A stretch of 64,000 bases of DNA from Coffea arabica. Its lineage: Eukaryota; Streptophyta; Magnoliopsida; Gentianales; Rubiaceae. Below the pieces are notes generated by a model. It saw nothing but the letters and a program-made list of their open reading frames with translations, searched no databases and was not told the origin of the DNA. The DNA lies in assembly GCF_036785885.1 (NCBI RefSeq), contig NC_092312.1, forward strand, positions 12,046,001 to 12,110,000. The letters run 5' to 3'. Shown here piece after piece: positions 24,376-35,784 of the stretch; the first letter of the stretch is position 1, and the number at the start of each line of letters is the position of its first letter. A program made the translations under genes and the position numbers.

Positions 24376-27300
24376 CTAATCACGCTTGATCCCCAGCATT
24401 TTCACAGCTAGCTCCCATGTGACAATTGCAGCAGCATTAGCAGGAAATGCCCTTACCACAGTAGGACCCAGTCCCGCATAGCATCCTCTAAGCCCGGATC
24501 TCCTGTAAATCTACAATGACGTAGCAAACATATGTAAAAAATGCCCTTACTCTTTTATTAGCCAAGCAAAATTAACCATGCCACCACAAGGCAGTGCAAC
24601 TGAAGTTACAAAAGTCATCTATCTATCGTATATTTAGACAATCAAATGCAAATTTCCCACATTATTGAATCACATACTAAAAGTTCTAGAGAACAGCAAA
24701 ACATACCGAGGTTAAGACCTGAAATGGATTTCTTGTAGAGATTTTATCAGGGGTAGTCTGTATAATGGTTTTTGCAACATCAAAAGGAAGGACAACACAC
24801 CAGCACTGCAAAGAATTAAGTGAGGAGAAACGGATTTAGGAACAGGTTGATTATAGAGTGTCCATATACAAAATGGGAAAGAAGCAAAAGAAATTATATT
24901 TAATCATGTCAAATATATTCATCTGTCCCAAGGAATACACAAAGTAGCAAAGTGATTTAGATACTTACTGCTATACCACCAAGACCACCACTCATTATCC
25001 CGATTCCCACATCAATCAAGTGGGTCTGATGAGGGGAAGCATCTTTCAGTTGCAAGTGCATGTAGTAGCGAACATATTCATAAGTGGTAAAGAAAGATGC
25101 ATTACCCAACGATTCTCTAAGCAAGGTTGTGTATCCTCCCCGAAAAATGCCTGTAGGCTGGAGATTCAACATGTCAGCTTGCAAGTATATTAGATAACTT
25201 AACTAAAAACTGAGCAAGCAGTTTCTCACCCCCTCAGCTTTTACTGTTTTAATGGCACAGTCAAGAGGACTATTGTATCTACTGGAATATGAGATCAAGG
25301 AATCTGTGCCTTGAACTTGCATCCTACACTGGAGAATCTCAATGTCAACAAAATTATTGCACCAGGTTAATGCAGCTAGTCATAATTAACTATCTGATTC
25401 ACTTGCCTTCACAAGCTCCGTTGGACAGAGTATAGAACTAATAATAGATCCAGCAAAAGCTCCAGCAGGAATAATCGCCTGAGGCTGCGGCTTATCACTA
25501 TGAAATCCGCCCTTTCCAATACAAACAATGAGGTCAGAAGGAAACTTACAATAAGCAGATGATGTGACAGGAGCTCATAGCATCTTTCTCAAACAATCTT
25601 GAAGGTTTATGCTCAAAAGGGGCAAAAACAAGAATTTCATCCATTATAGTCAAACAGACCTGCAGGAGCTGTTTTGTTTGAGAGTAAATGCCAAAAGCAA
25701 GTGAACTTTCAAAAGCCATTCCCAGAAAAGAAGACGTTGCACCTCGATAGAGACCTTGAACCTATCAAATAAAAATAAATCAGTAATCTGCAGGAAAATA
25801 CCAAGAAGAGAAAAGAAAAGAAGAATTGGAGGCAACAAGCATGGAACTAAGATGCATCCTTCGGACCTCACCTCCAAAAAGAATAAAGGGACCTTACTTA
25901 GTACACTGAAATAAGGTCAAAGTACATTGTGCTTTATGAGACTTCTTGTTCACGTTAGTTTGATCCATCTTCATCAACTAATGAACTTCAAACCTTTTAA
26001 AACACCAAAATCTTATTTCTTTCTGCCATTTCAGTCATCCAATTTACCAGAGATCCAATTGTGGCTCATAAATTGCGAAGAGCCATTTTCTCAATTTATA
26101 TTGAATGAAGAAATTCGATCAGAATTTTACCTGAATGAAATTGGTCGTATTTTGTGTTGGCATTTTTACAAAAATTAATCACTGAAAACCAAGAAAAACA
26201 TGTGGGGGAGAAGGAAAAGGTCGATATGATAATACATTGAAACGAGTATATTGCACACCAGGATGTGTTTCAACTAAGACAAGAATAAACGACAGACAAG
26301 AACAGGAATTGTTACTTAAATGGTTGATCATCGTAAAACAGTAACAGACATGTGGTATAACAAAACCTATAGTAAAGGTTACAAAAGATGGCAAAAAAGA
26401 TTTTGATCAAACCCATTTTATCATTTTTTACAACAAGTGCAAGAAGTAAAGTTAATACGTGAAGGATGCAGTTTCACCTTTGATCGCAAGCAGACAAAAT
26501 TCAAGGATAGTTATTCCTAGCCAATTCAGAAGTAATAATTTCTTTAACTTGTTTTATAGTGGGATACAAAATTTGAAATAACTCAAGGTCCACAAGCACA
26601 GAGAGAGAGAGAGAGAGCATCTGACAACAATTTGGCTATGTGAACAGCATTTGAGGCCAAAAGGACAAAGACATAAGAAATTGTTTGAGTAAGCAAGTTG
26701 AATTTTTTCATTCAAAATTGTTGAGATTATATAACATTGTTTACTCATGCTGTTGAACAAAAAGAAACACATTCCTAATGACGAGAAATCCAGCCTCTGG
26801 CTGATCGTCTGGAAATAACACAAAAACAATTCATACAGGCAAACAAGATGCAGTCTGTCATTGGTCCTCTGCCAATACCTTCATAGCCTAAAAGTGGACA
26901 GATAACATGTATATAAGCAGAAGAACCGATGGACAAGGTTGGGGACAACGATGGCTCATCAGTTACAGTAGACAATGCATCACTTTCCAGAAAAACATGA
27001 GAAATTAAATTAGGAAAACAAAGTTAAAAATCTTATTTTATTTACTTAGACATCATGGTACTCTTAGTTAATAAATTAATGAACTTCTTAATGTTATTAC
27101 CAATTAGTTCTTGGGACTATCCATTTAAATCTCATGCATTAAACTTCAATGGAAATTCCCCTAAAGTAGACATGTACAATGGGATTATGTTCATGTGTCT
27201 GTGCCACATCCAAAAGCCAAATGCCGACAAAGAAGTCAAAATTTAGCTTTTCTTAGATTACAGGACAAATATTGCTCATAAAGTCAAGAGCAATACATTT

Positions 27301-29188
27301 GGCTGCTTCATGAGGACAGACATGGTGGCAGATCAAAAATATCAAATTTAGATCACCTGGTTCACCTTTACCACCTTGTCAGATCATGACCAGACTAAGA
27401 CTGGCCCTCTATAAGTGGGGATGTAATTAAGTAGGAAAACACAAGTAGATGCTACTTAATTCTTTACACTCACAGGAAACACAAAGGTAAGGTTAGGTAA
27501 TAAAGAAGTAGAGAGGCATCACACTTAAGTCTTAGTATTCTAGAAGAACATGCAAGCACAAGAGACACAAGGGCTATCGTTGGAATCCAAGCAGTAAAGA
27601 GGCATACTCCTTCAGTCTTCAGTATTCTAGCAGTACAATGCAGGCCATTCTTGTACTTTATCCCGTTAGCTGCTGTATTGTGCTTTTGGAGCTTGACCTG
27701 ATGAGCAATGGACAGTCATTGAGAAACAAGAGCACCAAATATAATTCACCTGACTCATCAACCCACTTCTGCAGTTGATAATTAACACTGTGATTACTGA
27801 AACACCATTCTTGTCTAAAATAATAAACAAAAATCTTCCACTTCCAGAAACAAATAAATCTAACATCAATTCATTCATTCCAACCCATATGTCCAAGGAC
27901 AACCCAAGTCCAATAAAAAGAGGATCTCAGAAATCAAGATGGTTGAAGGTGAAGCTTCTAGATATCTTAGACAAGAAAACAAAACACAAATTAAGTCCCA
28001 CATTTTTGGCATCATATCGATGTACATTACAGCTATGGAGAAGAATACTGAATCAGATGAGTGAATTTCAAATTGAAAAGCAGGTATTTTAAATGTCAAC
28101 ACGTTCTACCAGCTCTAACTATCATCAATAGATGAGGGTGAAACTACTGGCTGGTCTTCTGAGGGAAACTAAGAAGTAAGTGATGAACAAAGGATGCGCA
28201 AAACAAACAGTGTGAAGAGATGCATAGTAGAAATGAACACGTCAAGTCTACTTCTTTCTGACTGTGAGTACACAAGTTGAGGCTGTGGATGAGTTCTTAA
28301 CCAGGCTATGTTTTATTTACTTGCGTCATCTACAGCCAATTATATGACACTAGAAAAGCAGTGATCCTGGTCCCACAAAAGGCAACAGAAAAACAAAGTT
28401 TGGAGAAGAGAACTTTTCATGGTATGACTTGGGTATTTATGCACATACTTATTTTTTCTGTTCATTGTCTAAAATCTTCTATCTTATGAGCACAGATCAG
28501 CAGCACAAAATTGGTGAAATACGTAGCCAAAGAAATCAAGAATAAAATGAATAGTATCTGGTATTATTATGTTGTGATGTCTAGAGTTAGCATTTCTTCC
28601 AATTGCATAATCATTTTATTCCACTTCATTTCAACCTGTGCTAAGGCTTCTTAGATACTCAAAGCCTGCTTCCAAGTTTAGTGGCATCACACCCCAGACT
28701 GAAAATTACCCTCCAGTCCGCATCTTTTTCTCCCTTTGCTATGTCTATGCATTTCTTTTAAAACAGCAGCAAAGGCAGCCAGACTAACCTACTCTATTCT
28801 AACCTACCAAGAATCGAACTCCCAATCTGCGAGCGCAAATGGGGCAAGCCAGTTGTTTCCATGTAGTATATATTACATTTCATATCAGTAAAATTTGACA
28901 GCCCATTTCAGTACAATGCAAACGAGAAAGCTGAAAGATAGATAAACTTAAGCTCACAAAAGTAAAAGCCCAAGTCAAATATAGTCATTCTACATTCAGA
29001 AATTTTTACATAAAGTAGCTAGTAAACATCAAAGTTCCCAATAACAAGGAAAATATTAATGGCACAAAGAAAAAGAAAAAAGGTTAAACGCATACCTTGA
29101 CAGTGTCAAAAGGATGACCAACAATGACAGTTGCAACGCCTGCCCACATACCTGCCACATATTCTTTATACATTGAACTCTCCCCCAT
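24376..29188 (-). CDS. BAC1: Mitochondrial basic amino acid (arginine/lysine/ornithine) carrier, BAC1-type
   Basis: Eight exons on the minus strand join without a break: 29188-29096, 27697-27608, 25761-25660, 25511-25407, 25328-25230, 25157-24969, 24805-24707, 24510-24376, giving 303 residues, the usual carrier length. The three mitochondrial-carrier repeats each show the signature: PFDTVK in exon 1, PTELVK in exon 4 and PFDVAK in exon 7. The ends (MGESS...EYVAGMWAG and AFPANAAAI...LGIKRD) match what I recall of Arabidopsis BAC1 (At2g33820). The family moves arginine and related amino acids across the inner mitochondrial membrane in six transmembrane helices. All intron junctions are phase 0. 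Intron 4 uses a GC donor (AAG|GCAAGT). A retrotransposon lies just upstream. The symbol is by homology. Confidence 0.93.
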
Positions 29189-29547
29189 CTTTTAGTGGTT
29201 TCTTTGAAGAATTCTTGTTGCCAGGGAAATCTTTTCTTTTTTCCTTGTTTCAAACTTGTATGAGGGGAATGTGTTTGTCGGCAACAAGAAACAAAATCAT
29301 GAGGTGGTGCTTTTCAGTGGCCATAGCAGCATCAATCTTTAGACCAAGAGTGGTTAGAACTTAGAAATAGAACGTTAATATTACTAGTATTTATTACTGT
29401 TTTGGGTCACACTATAGCCGCGGTGGCTGGTGATGGAGGAGGATGGCCACCGATAATGATAGCCGAGATGCTCCTCCGTTGGTAGTTGGCTTCTGCTGCT
29501 GCGGCGGCGGACCAACGCATGCTGGTTCATTCACTTATATAGTGCTT
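29189..29547 (-). promoter_or_regulatory. Remaining native leader/promoter of the carrier gene
   Basis: Only 359 bp separate the BAC1 start codon from the LTR retrotransposon, including the 5-bp target copy. It holds a GC-richer block (29415-29520) of GGCGG-type words that could be leader. No clear TATA box is placed for the minus strand. Sequence that used to lie further upstream is now beyond 35784. Confidence 0.45.
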
Positions 29548-29892
29548 TGTCAGGATGGAAGATAGAAATAAACATTAGTGGAACGGCACCGTTTACAGAA
29601 TTGGGGGAATTAGTTAGCGGAACGGCACCGTCTAGGAGATTGGGGCAATTGTTAAGTAGAACGGCAACGTTTTGGCCATCTGCTTAGTTAGTTACGGTAG
29701 TTAGCTTACAATAATAAATAGGGCCCATTCTCTGTAATAATCAGACAGTTATAAATCAGAATTAATTCTTTTCCCTTTTCTCTCTCGTGCTCTTTTCTCT
29801 CTCTTATCTCTCTCTCTCATTCTTTCCTCAATTTTTCCATTTTTTTTGATAAATTTGTAAAATTCAACATTTCAATAATTCAATCCATAACA
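29548..29892 (+). repeat. 5' LTR
   Basis: Starts TGTCAGGATGG and ends CCATAACA. It contains three palindromic AACGGCACCGTT-type blocks at 29582, 29621 and 29660, exactly 39 bp apart, then a pyrimidine-rich CTCT tract. AATAAATA at about 29712 could serve as TATA or polyadenylation signal. Confidence 0.92.
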
Positions 29893-29894
29893 AA

Positions 29895-29907
29895 TTGGCA
29901 TCGGAGC
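29895..29907 (+). other. Primer-binding site (initiator methionine tRNA type)
   Basis: TTGGCATCGGAGC begins two bases after the 5' LTR. It differs at two positions from the TTGGTATCAGAGC complementary to the 3' end of plant initiator Met-tRNA, the usual primer for Ty3/Gypsy elements. Confidence 0.8.
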
Positions 29908-29938
29908 TAGCAGAATCCTTGGACAAATCAGTTAAATC

Positions 29939-31138
29939 ATGGCAGAAAGCACCAGATTCAAGATATTGGAAGAACAAGTGAGGAAACAGGAGACTAAACT
30001 ACAGGAAATCATGGAGAATCTTCAATCTTTGCAATCTTCATAGCAGCAGCTCAGAGGGGAGATTCGTCGAGAGCTGGACGAAAGCAATAAGTGCATGGAA
30101 AGCCTGATAACTGGAATGGAACAGAAATTTGGCAAATTTTAAGAACAAAAATTCAGCTCACTAATGCTGAATGTGACTTGTGCGAAGAAGAAACTGCCGG
30201 ATGAAGAAGTTAGGGGAAGAACAGAACAAACACCACCACTGTTACTGACTCCCCCTCCTTAATCTATATTGTATCCAGAAGCAAAAATTACAAGAGCTTT
30301 GAGGAAGGAAGGTAAAATTCAAGTGCCAAATCCTCCAACAATTGATTTACAACTGTTTTCAGGAGAAAATCCGAGAGATTGGCTGAGAAAATGTAACAAA
30401 TATTTCATTAAATATCAAGTTCCGGATGAGCAAAAAGTAGCTATCGTAGAGATGTATCTTGATGGAAAGGCGGACAGGTGGTTCCAAGGGGTAAGGATTG
30501 AGAAGCCTAGGCTGACCTGGGAAGAGTTTGAAAAAATTCTGTGTAAAAGATTTAATGATAATGGCTATAAGAATATAGTTGAGGAATTCAACAAACTATA
30601 ACAGGAAGGAAGTGTGGAAGGGTACCAAGAGAGGTTTGAAGAATTGAAACCACTAATGTTGGTCAAGAACAAGAATCTTGATGAGAGCTATTTTATTTTC
30701 AGTTTCATCAGTAGATTGAAAGAAGAAATTAAGCCTATGGTGAAGATGCTAAGACCTGCTACACTGTCAGAAGCCTTTGAGATCTCTCTGTGGCAAGAGC
30801 ACAACATTAAAGTCCAGTCGAGAGGAGTTAGAGAAGGCCACAAGAATGTTGCAGAGAGTAAGTTTGGCATAACCAAAGGCACTGCTCCAGTGGCAGCCAA
30901 CACCAACACATATAAGATACCTTCAACTGGGAATTTTAAGGACGCCAAATTCAAAAACGTACAGATTGACTGTCCAGATTCTAAAAGAATTTCACCTCAA
31001 GAAATTCAATACAGAAGAAACCATGGCCTGTGCTTTAAGTGTGGGGAAAAGTATGGACCTGAACACCAATGTAAATTAGGACACTTAAACTTTCTGATCT
31101 ATGAAGAGAAAGATGACTCAATGTTCGAAGATCATTAG
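29939..31138 (+). pseudogene. Retrotransposon gag with in-frame stops
   Basis: The likely start ATG at 29939 opens a frame stopped at 30041-30043. Further stops fall before 30269 and at 30599-30601; two open pieces (30269-30601 and 30614-31138) carry the retrotrans_gag capsid region (around FSGENPRDWLRKCNKYF) and a zinc knuckle of the form CFKCGEKYGPEHQC used in nucleic-acid packaging. The gene can no longer give one protein. Confidence 0.85.
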
Positions 31139-32308
31139 GGGAACAGGATGATCAAACTGGAAACCCTAGCCAAGTAATAGAAATGTCCCTTCATGCCTTG
31201 TCAGAGGCCTTGAAAAGGAAGACTATCACACTGACAGGGAAGCTGGTGGGGAAGAGGTGTTAATCCTAGTGGATACTGGCAGCTCATATAGCTATATCAG
31301 CAGTGAATTAGTCATTGGCCTGGATATCAAGTACCAGATGGTCTCCAACCCCTTTTCTATAATCATGGAAAATGGCGTCTGTGTTACTAATAATGCAATC
31401 TGTCCAAGTGTGATGTGGGAAGTTAATCAATACAAGTTCAAGTTTGATCTCAAGGTAATGGAGTTGGGAGGATGGGACATCATATTGGGAGTGGATTGGA
31501 TGGTGCACTTCAGCCCAATCACATTTGATTTCCATCAGTTAAAAATCTCCCTATTCAACCAAGGATAGACAGTACACCTACAAGAATAAGTTGAGAACTG
31601 TGATTTGGATCTGATCAGAGGGAAGGATTTGAGGTATTTCATTGAGTATAAAAGACAGGTGTGTACAGCCATGGAATGGAAGGAGAATAAGGATGGAAAT
31701 AAGAATGCCATGCCCAGGAAAGTGGAAAATATCCTCAGTGAATATGCTGATGTCTTCAAGACATCTGATTCCTTACCTCCAAAAAGGAGCATTGATCATG
31801 AGATTACTTTGAAACCAGGGTCTCAACCAGTCAAGTTCAAACCATACCGTTATCCCCACTCTCAAAAGGGGGAAATAAAGAGACATGTTACAGAAATGTT
31901 AAAGAATGGAATAGTTATATACAGCACCAATCCATTTGCATCCACAGTCCTGCTAGTCAAAAAAAAAAAGGCACTTGGAGGTTTTGTGTGGATTATAGAA
32001 AACTGAATGAGATGACTATTAAAGGCAAATATCCAATACCACATGTGGAAGAGCTACTGGATGAGTTGGCAGGAGCTATGTTCAAGTCAAAGTTGGATAT
32101 GAAAGCAGGGTATCACCAGATTCAAGTCAAGGCTCAGGATACTCACAAAACAGCATTCCAAACTCATTGCAGCCATTATGAGTTCCTAGTGATGTCATTT
32201 GGCCTTACTAATGCATCAGCCACCTTTCAATCTTTGATGAACCAGGTATTCCAACCATATTTGAGAAAATTTGTCTTGGTATTCTTTGATGATATACTAG
32301 TTTATAGT

Positions 32309-32670
32309 CCTACATTAGAGTCACATGTTCAGCATCTGAAAATAGTGCTTGATATTCTAAGGCAAAACCAGTTATCTGCAAAAAAAAATCTAAATGTTCT
32401 TTTGCTCAGAAAATAGTAGATTATTTGAGACACACTATCTCTGAGAAGAGTATCAGTATGGATCAATCCAAGATTGACTGTATCTTGAAGTAGCCCTACA
32501 TTGGAGTCACATGTTCAGCATCTGAAAATAGTGCTTGATATTCTAAGGCAAAACCAGTTATCTGCAAAAAAATCTAAATGTTCTTTTGCTCAGAAAATAG
32601 TAGATTATTTGAGACACACTATCTCTGAGAAGAGTATCAGTATACAAGATTGACTGTATCTTGAAGTAGC
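32309..32670 (+). repeat. Tandem duplication inside the reverse-transcriptase region
   Basis: Bases 32309-32494 recur at 32495-32670 with a few substitutions and a short deletion (GGATCAATCC is missing from the second copy). It inserts a second copy of the segment following the YxDD-type motif and adds stops. Confidence 0.85.
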
Positions 32671-32719
32671 CTGTACCACAGACTGTGAAGGAATTGAGGA
32701 ATTTTTTGGGGTTGACAGG

Positions 32720-33383
32720 TAGAGCTGTAAACGAACCGAATCGAACCGAATATCTCATGTTTGAGCTCTGTTCGTTAAGCAGTTCGAACAACGTTCGTGT
32801 TCGTTCGTTAATTTTCGAACTCCAAACTTGTGTTCGTGTTCGGTTCGTTAAGTAAAATTCGTGTTCGAATTCGAGTTCGTGTTCGGCTAGTTTAACATAA
32901 ATGAGCCGTTCGCGAACATGTTCGAAATGCTCGAATCCAAATTATTTTATGCTTTAAATATGCCATGCAAATTATTAATTATTCTTAAAAATAATTAAAG
33001 TACTAAGTGACTAAATTCTATTATTCATTAACTATATAACTAACATTAACATAAAAACAACAAATAAAACAAAAAAATTTGCCCTCCAAATATAAAAGTC
33101 CAGTCATAAAATTAACGCTAAAATTTGTCAAATGACAATTATGTCTATGTTCACGAACGTTCGTTAAAACTCGCGAACATACTCGTGTTCGCGAACGTTC
33201 GTTTAGCATGCTCGCGAACGTTCGTTAAAACTCGCGAACATGTTCGTGTTCGCTCGATTATTAATCGAACAAAAAAATTCGTTCGAACTCGGTTCGTTTA
33301 AAATTTCGAACGAGCCTTTCACGAACACGAACGAACCGAAACGAACCGAGCTAACGAACAACTCGATTCGTTTAACAACTCTA
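32720..33383. mobile_element. hAT-type MITE nested in the retrotransposon (664 bp)
   Basis: Ends TAGAGCTGTAAACGAACCG and, inverted, TAGAGTTGTTAAACGAATCG are clear terminal inverted repeats. Flanks TTGACAGG at 32712-32719 and 33384-33391 form a perfect 8-bp duplication; removing the insert and one copy restores the coding continuity between reverse transcriptase and RNase H. Arms are filled with GAACGTTCG and CGTTCG words. It carries no gene of its own. Confidence 0.92.
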
Positions 33384-35418
33384 TTGACAGGATGCTATAG
33401 GAGGTTCATACAATGTTATGAGCAAATATGTAAATCTCTGACTGAACTCTTGAAAAAAGATAACTTCACATGGAATGAAGATGCTCAGAACTCTTTTGAG
33501 AAATTGAAGAAACTGATGGTCACTGCACCAGTCCTTAAACTGCCAGACTTCAGTAAGCTTTTCATCATTGAGACTGATGCCAGTGGGGGAGGTTTAAGGG
33601 CTGTGTTGATGCAAGAAGGCCACCCTATTGTGTTCCTGAGCAAAGCACTCTCCCCCATGAACCTTGGACTATCTGTGTATGAGAAGAAACTCCTTGCATT
33701 AGTTATGACTGTCACTAAGTGGAAGCATTATTTGGTAGGACATCACTTCATCATCAGGACAGATCACCAATCACTAAAGTATCTACTGGATCAGAAACTG
33801 AATACTACTCTACAGCACAAGTGGCTAACCAAATTATTAGGACTGGACTACGAAATCCAATATAAGAAAGGTGTTGAAAATCTGGTTGCAGATGCACTCT
33901 CAAGGAGATAAGGAAAGGATATCACAGTGGACAGCAACACTAGTTCCTGTTTGGCTTTATTCGCTGTTAAACCAAGCTGGATGGAGAAACTGATGAAGAG
34001 TTATGAAAGTGACCCTCAATGTCAAGAGATCATATCTCAATTATTGTTAGACTCCACATCTCAACTATCTTACACCCTAACAGATGGAGTACTCAGATAC
34101 CAAGGGAAAATGTATGTAGGGGTAGGAAATGGCATCAGAAACAAACTGGTCTCAGCTTTACATGACTCTGCAATGGGAGGACACTCTAGACAGAATAACT
34201 GCTGGCACAGGATTAAATCCTTGTTTTACTGGCCAGAGCTCAAGAAGAATGTTATTGCCTACGTCCAAGAGTGTGATGTGTGCCAACAAAACAAGTCTGA
34301 ACATCTTCCATATCCTGGCTTACCTCAACCCATTCCAATTTCTCAACAAGCTTGGTCCTACATTTCTATGAACTTTATTGAGAAACTTCCCAAATCTCAG
34401 GGCTATGATGCCATACTGGTTGTAATAGACAGGTTCACTAAATTTGGACCTTTCTTGCTATTAACACATCCCTTCACAGCAAGGCAGGTTGCACAAGTTT
34501 TCCTAGACAATGTTTCCAGGTTGCATGGTTTGCCAGAATCTATTATCACTGACAGGGATAGCGTGTTCACTAGTTGTTTCTGGAAGGAATTGTTCAAACT
34601 AATGGGAGTTCAACTTAAGTACTCTTCTTCATACCATCCTCAAACAGATGGCCAGAGTGAGAGGCTCAATCAGTGTTTGGAATCCTATCTGAGGTGCATG
34701 ACTTGTGAGTTTCCATCTCAGTGGAGCAAATGGATACCTACTGCAGAATGGTGGTACAATTCTGCATACCACACCAACTTGGAGCTTTCACCATTTGAAG
34801 CCTTGTTTGGCTATAAACCAACACCTCTCCCTTTGGGACCATACCAGGACTCAGTGATACCTACTGCAACTCAGATATTGCGGGAAAGGGCCAGAATCAC
34901 CACTAGCATCAAGGAGCACTTATCCAAAACTCAAAATAAGATGAAACATTTTGCTGATAAGCATAGGACGGAGCAGGAATTTGTGGTAGGGGACTGGGTA
35001 TTCTTAAAATTATAACCTAATAGACAACAGTCTGTATTAGTGAGGAAGTGCTTAAAGCTTTCTGCTAAGTATTATGGTTTTTTCAGGTTGAAGAAAAATT
35101 TTGGAAAGGTAGCTTATAGACTGAAACTCCCTGCAGGGACCAGAATGCATCCGAAATTTCATGTATCCTTACTTAAAAGGAAGATAGGAACTCTACAGCA
35201 AATGTCTACAACATTACCAGAATGGGATGAGCATGATCTAACTCCCTTAAGCCAGAAATGATTCTTAAGAGCAGGCCATTTTACGAGATGGACAGCCTGT
35301 GATACAACTCCTGATCACATGGAATCACCTCAGCTTTGATGAAGCATCCTGGGAAGATAAAGCTTTCATAGAGCAACAATTTCCAGATTTTTGCAGACTT
35401 GAGGACAAGTCAAATCGC

Positions 35419-35430
35419 AAGGGAAAGGGA
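35419..35430 (+). other. Polypurine tract
   Basis: AAGGGAAAGGGA sits one base upstream of the 3' LTR, where plus-strand DNA synthesis of LTR elements is primed. Confidence 0.8.
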
Positions 35431-35431
35431 T

Positions 35432-35779
35432 TGTTAGGATAGAAGATAGGAATAAACATTAGTGGAACGGCACCGTTTACAGAATTGAGGGAATTAGTTA
35501 GCAAAACGGCACCGTTTAGGAGATTAGGGCAATTGTTAAGTGGAACGGCAACGTTTTGGCCATCTGCTTAATTAGTTACGGTAGTTAGCTTACAACAATA
35601 AATGGGACCCACTCTGTGTAGCAATCAGACAGTTATGAATCAGAATTGATTTCTTTTCCTTTTTCTCTCTCGTGCTCTTTTCTCTCTCTCTTATCTCTCT
35701 CTCTCATTCTTTCCCCAATTTTTTCATTCTTTCTGATAAATCTATAAAATTCAACATTTCAATAATTCAATCCATAACA
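35432..35779 (+). repeat. 3' LTR
   Basis: Begins TGTTAGGATAG and ends CCATAACA. It keeps the three AACGGCACCGTT-type palindromes (35466, 35505, 35544) at the same 39-bp spacing as the 5' LTR. Confidence 0.92.
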
Positions 35780-35784
35780 TGCTT

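Larger units (their letters stand above)
31257..35400 (+). pseudogene. Retrotransposon pol: protease, RT, RNase H, integrase, chromodomain
   Basis: Pieces in order: aspartic protease with DTGSS (about 31263), reverse transcriptase split by a frameshift near 31990 with FFDDILVYS at about 32283-32309, RNase H beginning at ETDASGG (about 33570), integrase with an H-H-C-C zinc region (34160-34290) and the D, D, E catalytic region including ITDRDSVF and TDGQSERLNQ, then a C-terminal region and chromodomain-like WEDKAFIEQQFPDF near 35350-35390. A 186-bp tandem duplication, a 664-bp MITE at 32720-33383 and stops near 31568, 35013 and 35259 disrupt it. Non-functional. Confidence 0.88.
29548..35779 (+). 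mobile_element. Ty3/Gypsy LTR retrotransposon, chromovirus type, full-length but defective
   Basis: Two LTRs (345 and 348 bp) begin TGT and end ACA and are flanked by TGCTT at 29543-29547 and 35780-35784, a perfect 5-bp duplication. The internal order is primer-binding site, gag, protease, reverse transcriptase, RNase H, integrase and chromodomain-like end, then a polypurine tract, which is Ty3/Gypsy order. Small size (6.2 kb, of which 664 bp is a nested MITE), short LTRs and the chromodomain-like C-terminus suggest the Reina group of chromoviruses; that is inference. Stops, frameshifts, a tandem duplication and a nested MITE break the reading frames. By eye the LTRs differ at roughly 7-10% of positions, so the insertion is not recent. 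Confidence 0.93.

Noticed and set aside
25927-28092. Several 60-105 codon frames between 25.9 and 28.1 kb
   Set aside because: They fall in the large introns of the BAC1-type carrier and have no recognisable domains; the true exon 2 there is only 90 bp (27608-27697).
28700-28870. tRNA-like B box (AGTTCGATTC) on the minus strand inside the BAC1 intron 1
   Set aside because: There is a possible A box too, but no cloverleaf can be folded by eye, and no A tail or flanking duplication could be found to call it a SINE.
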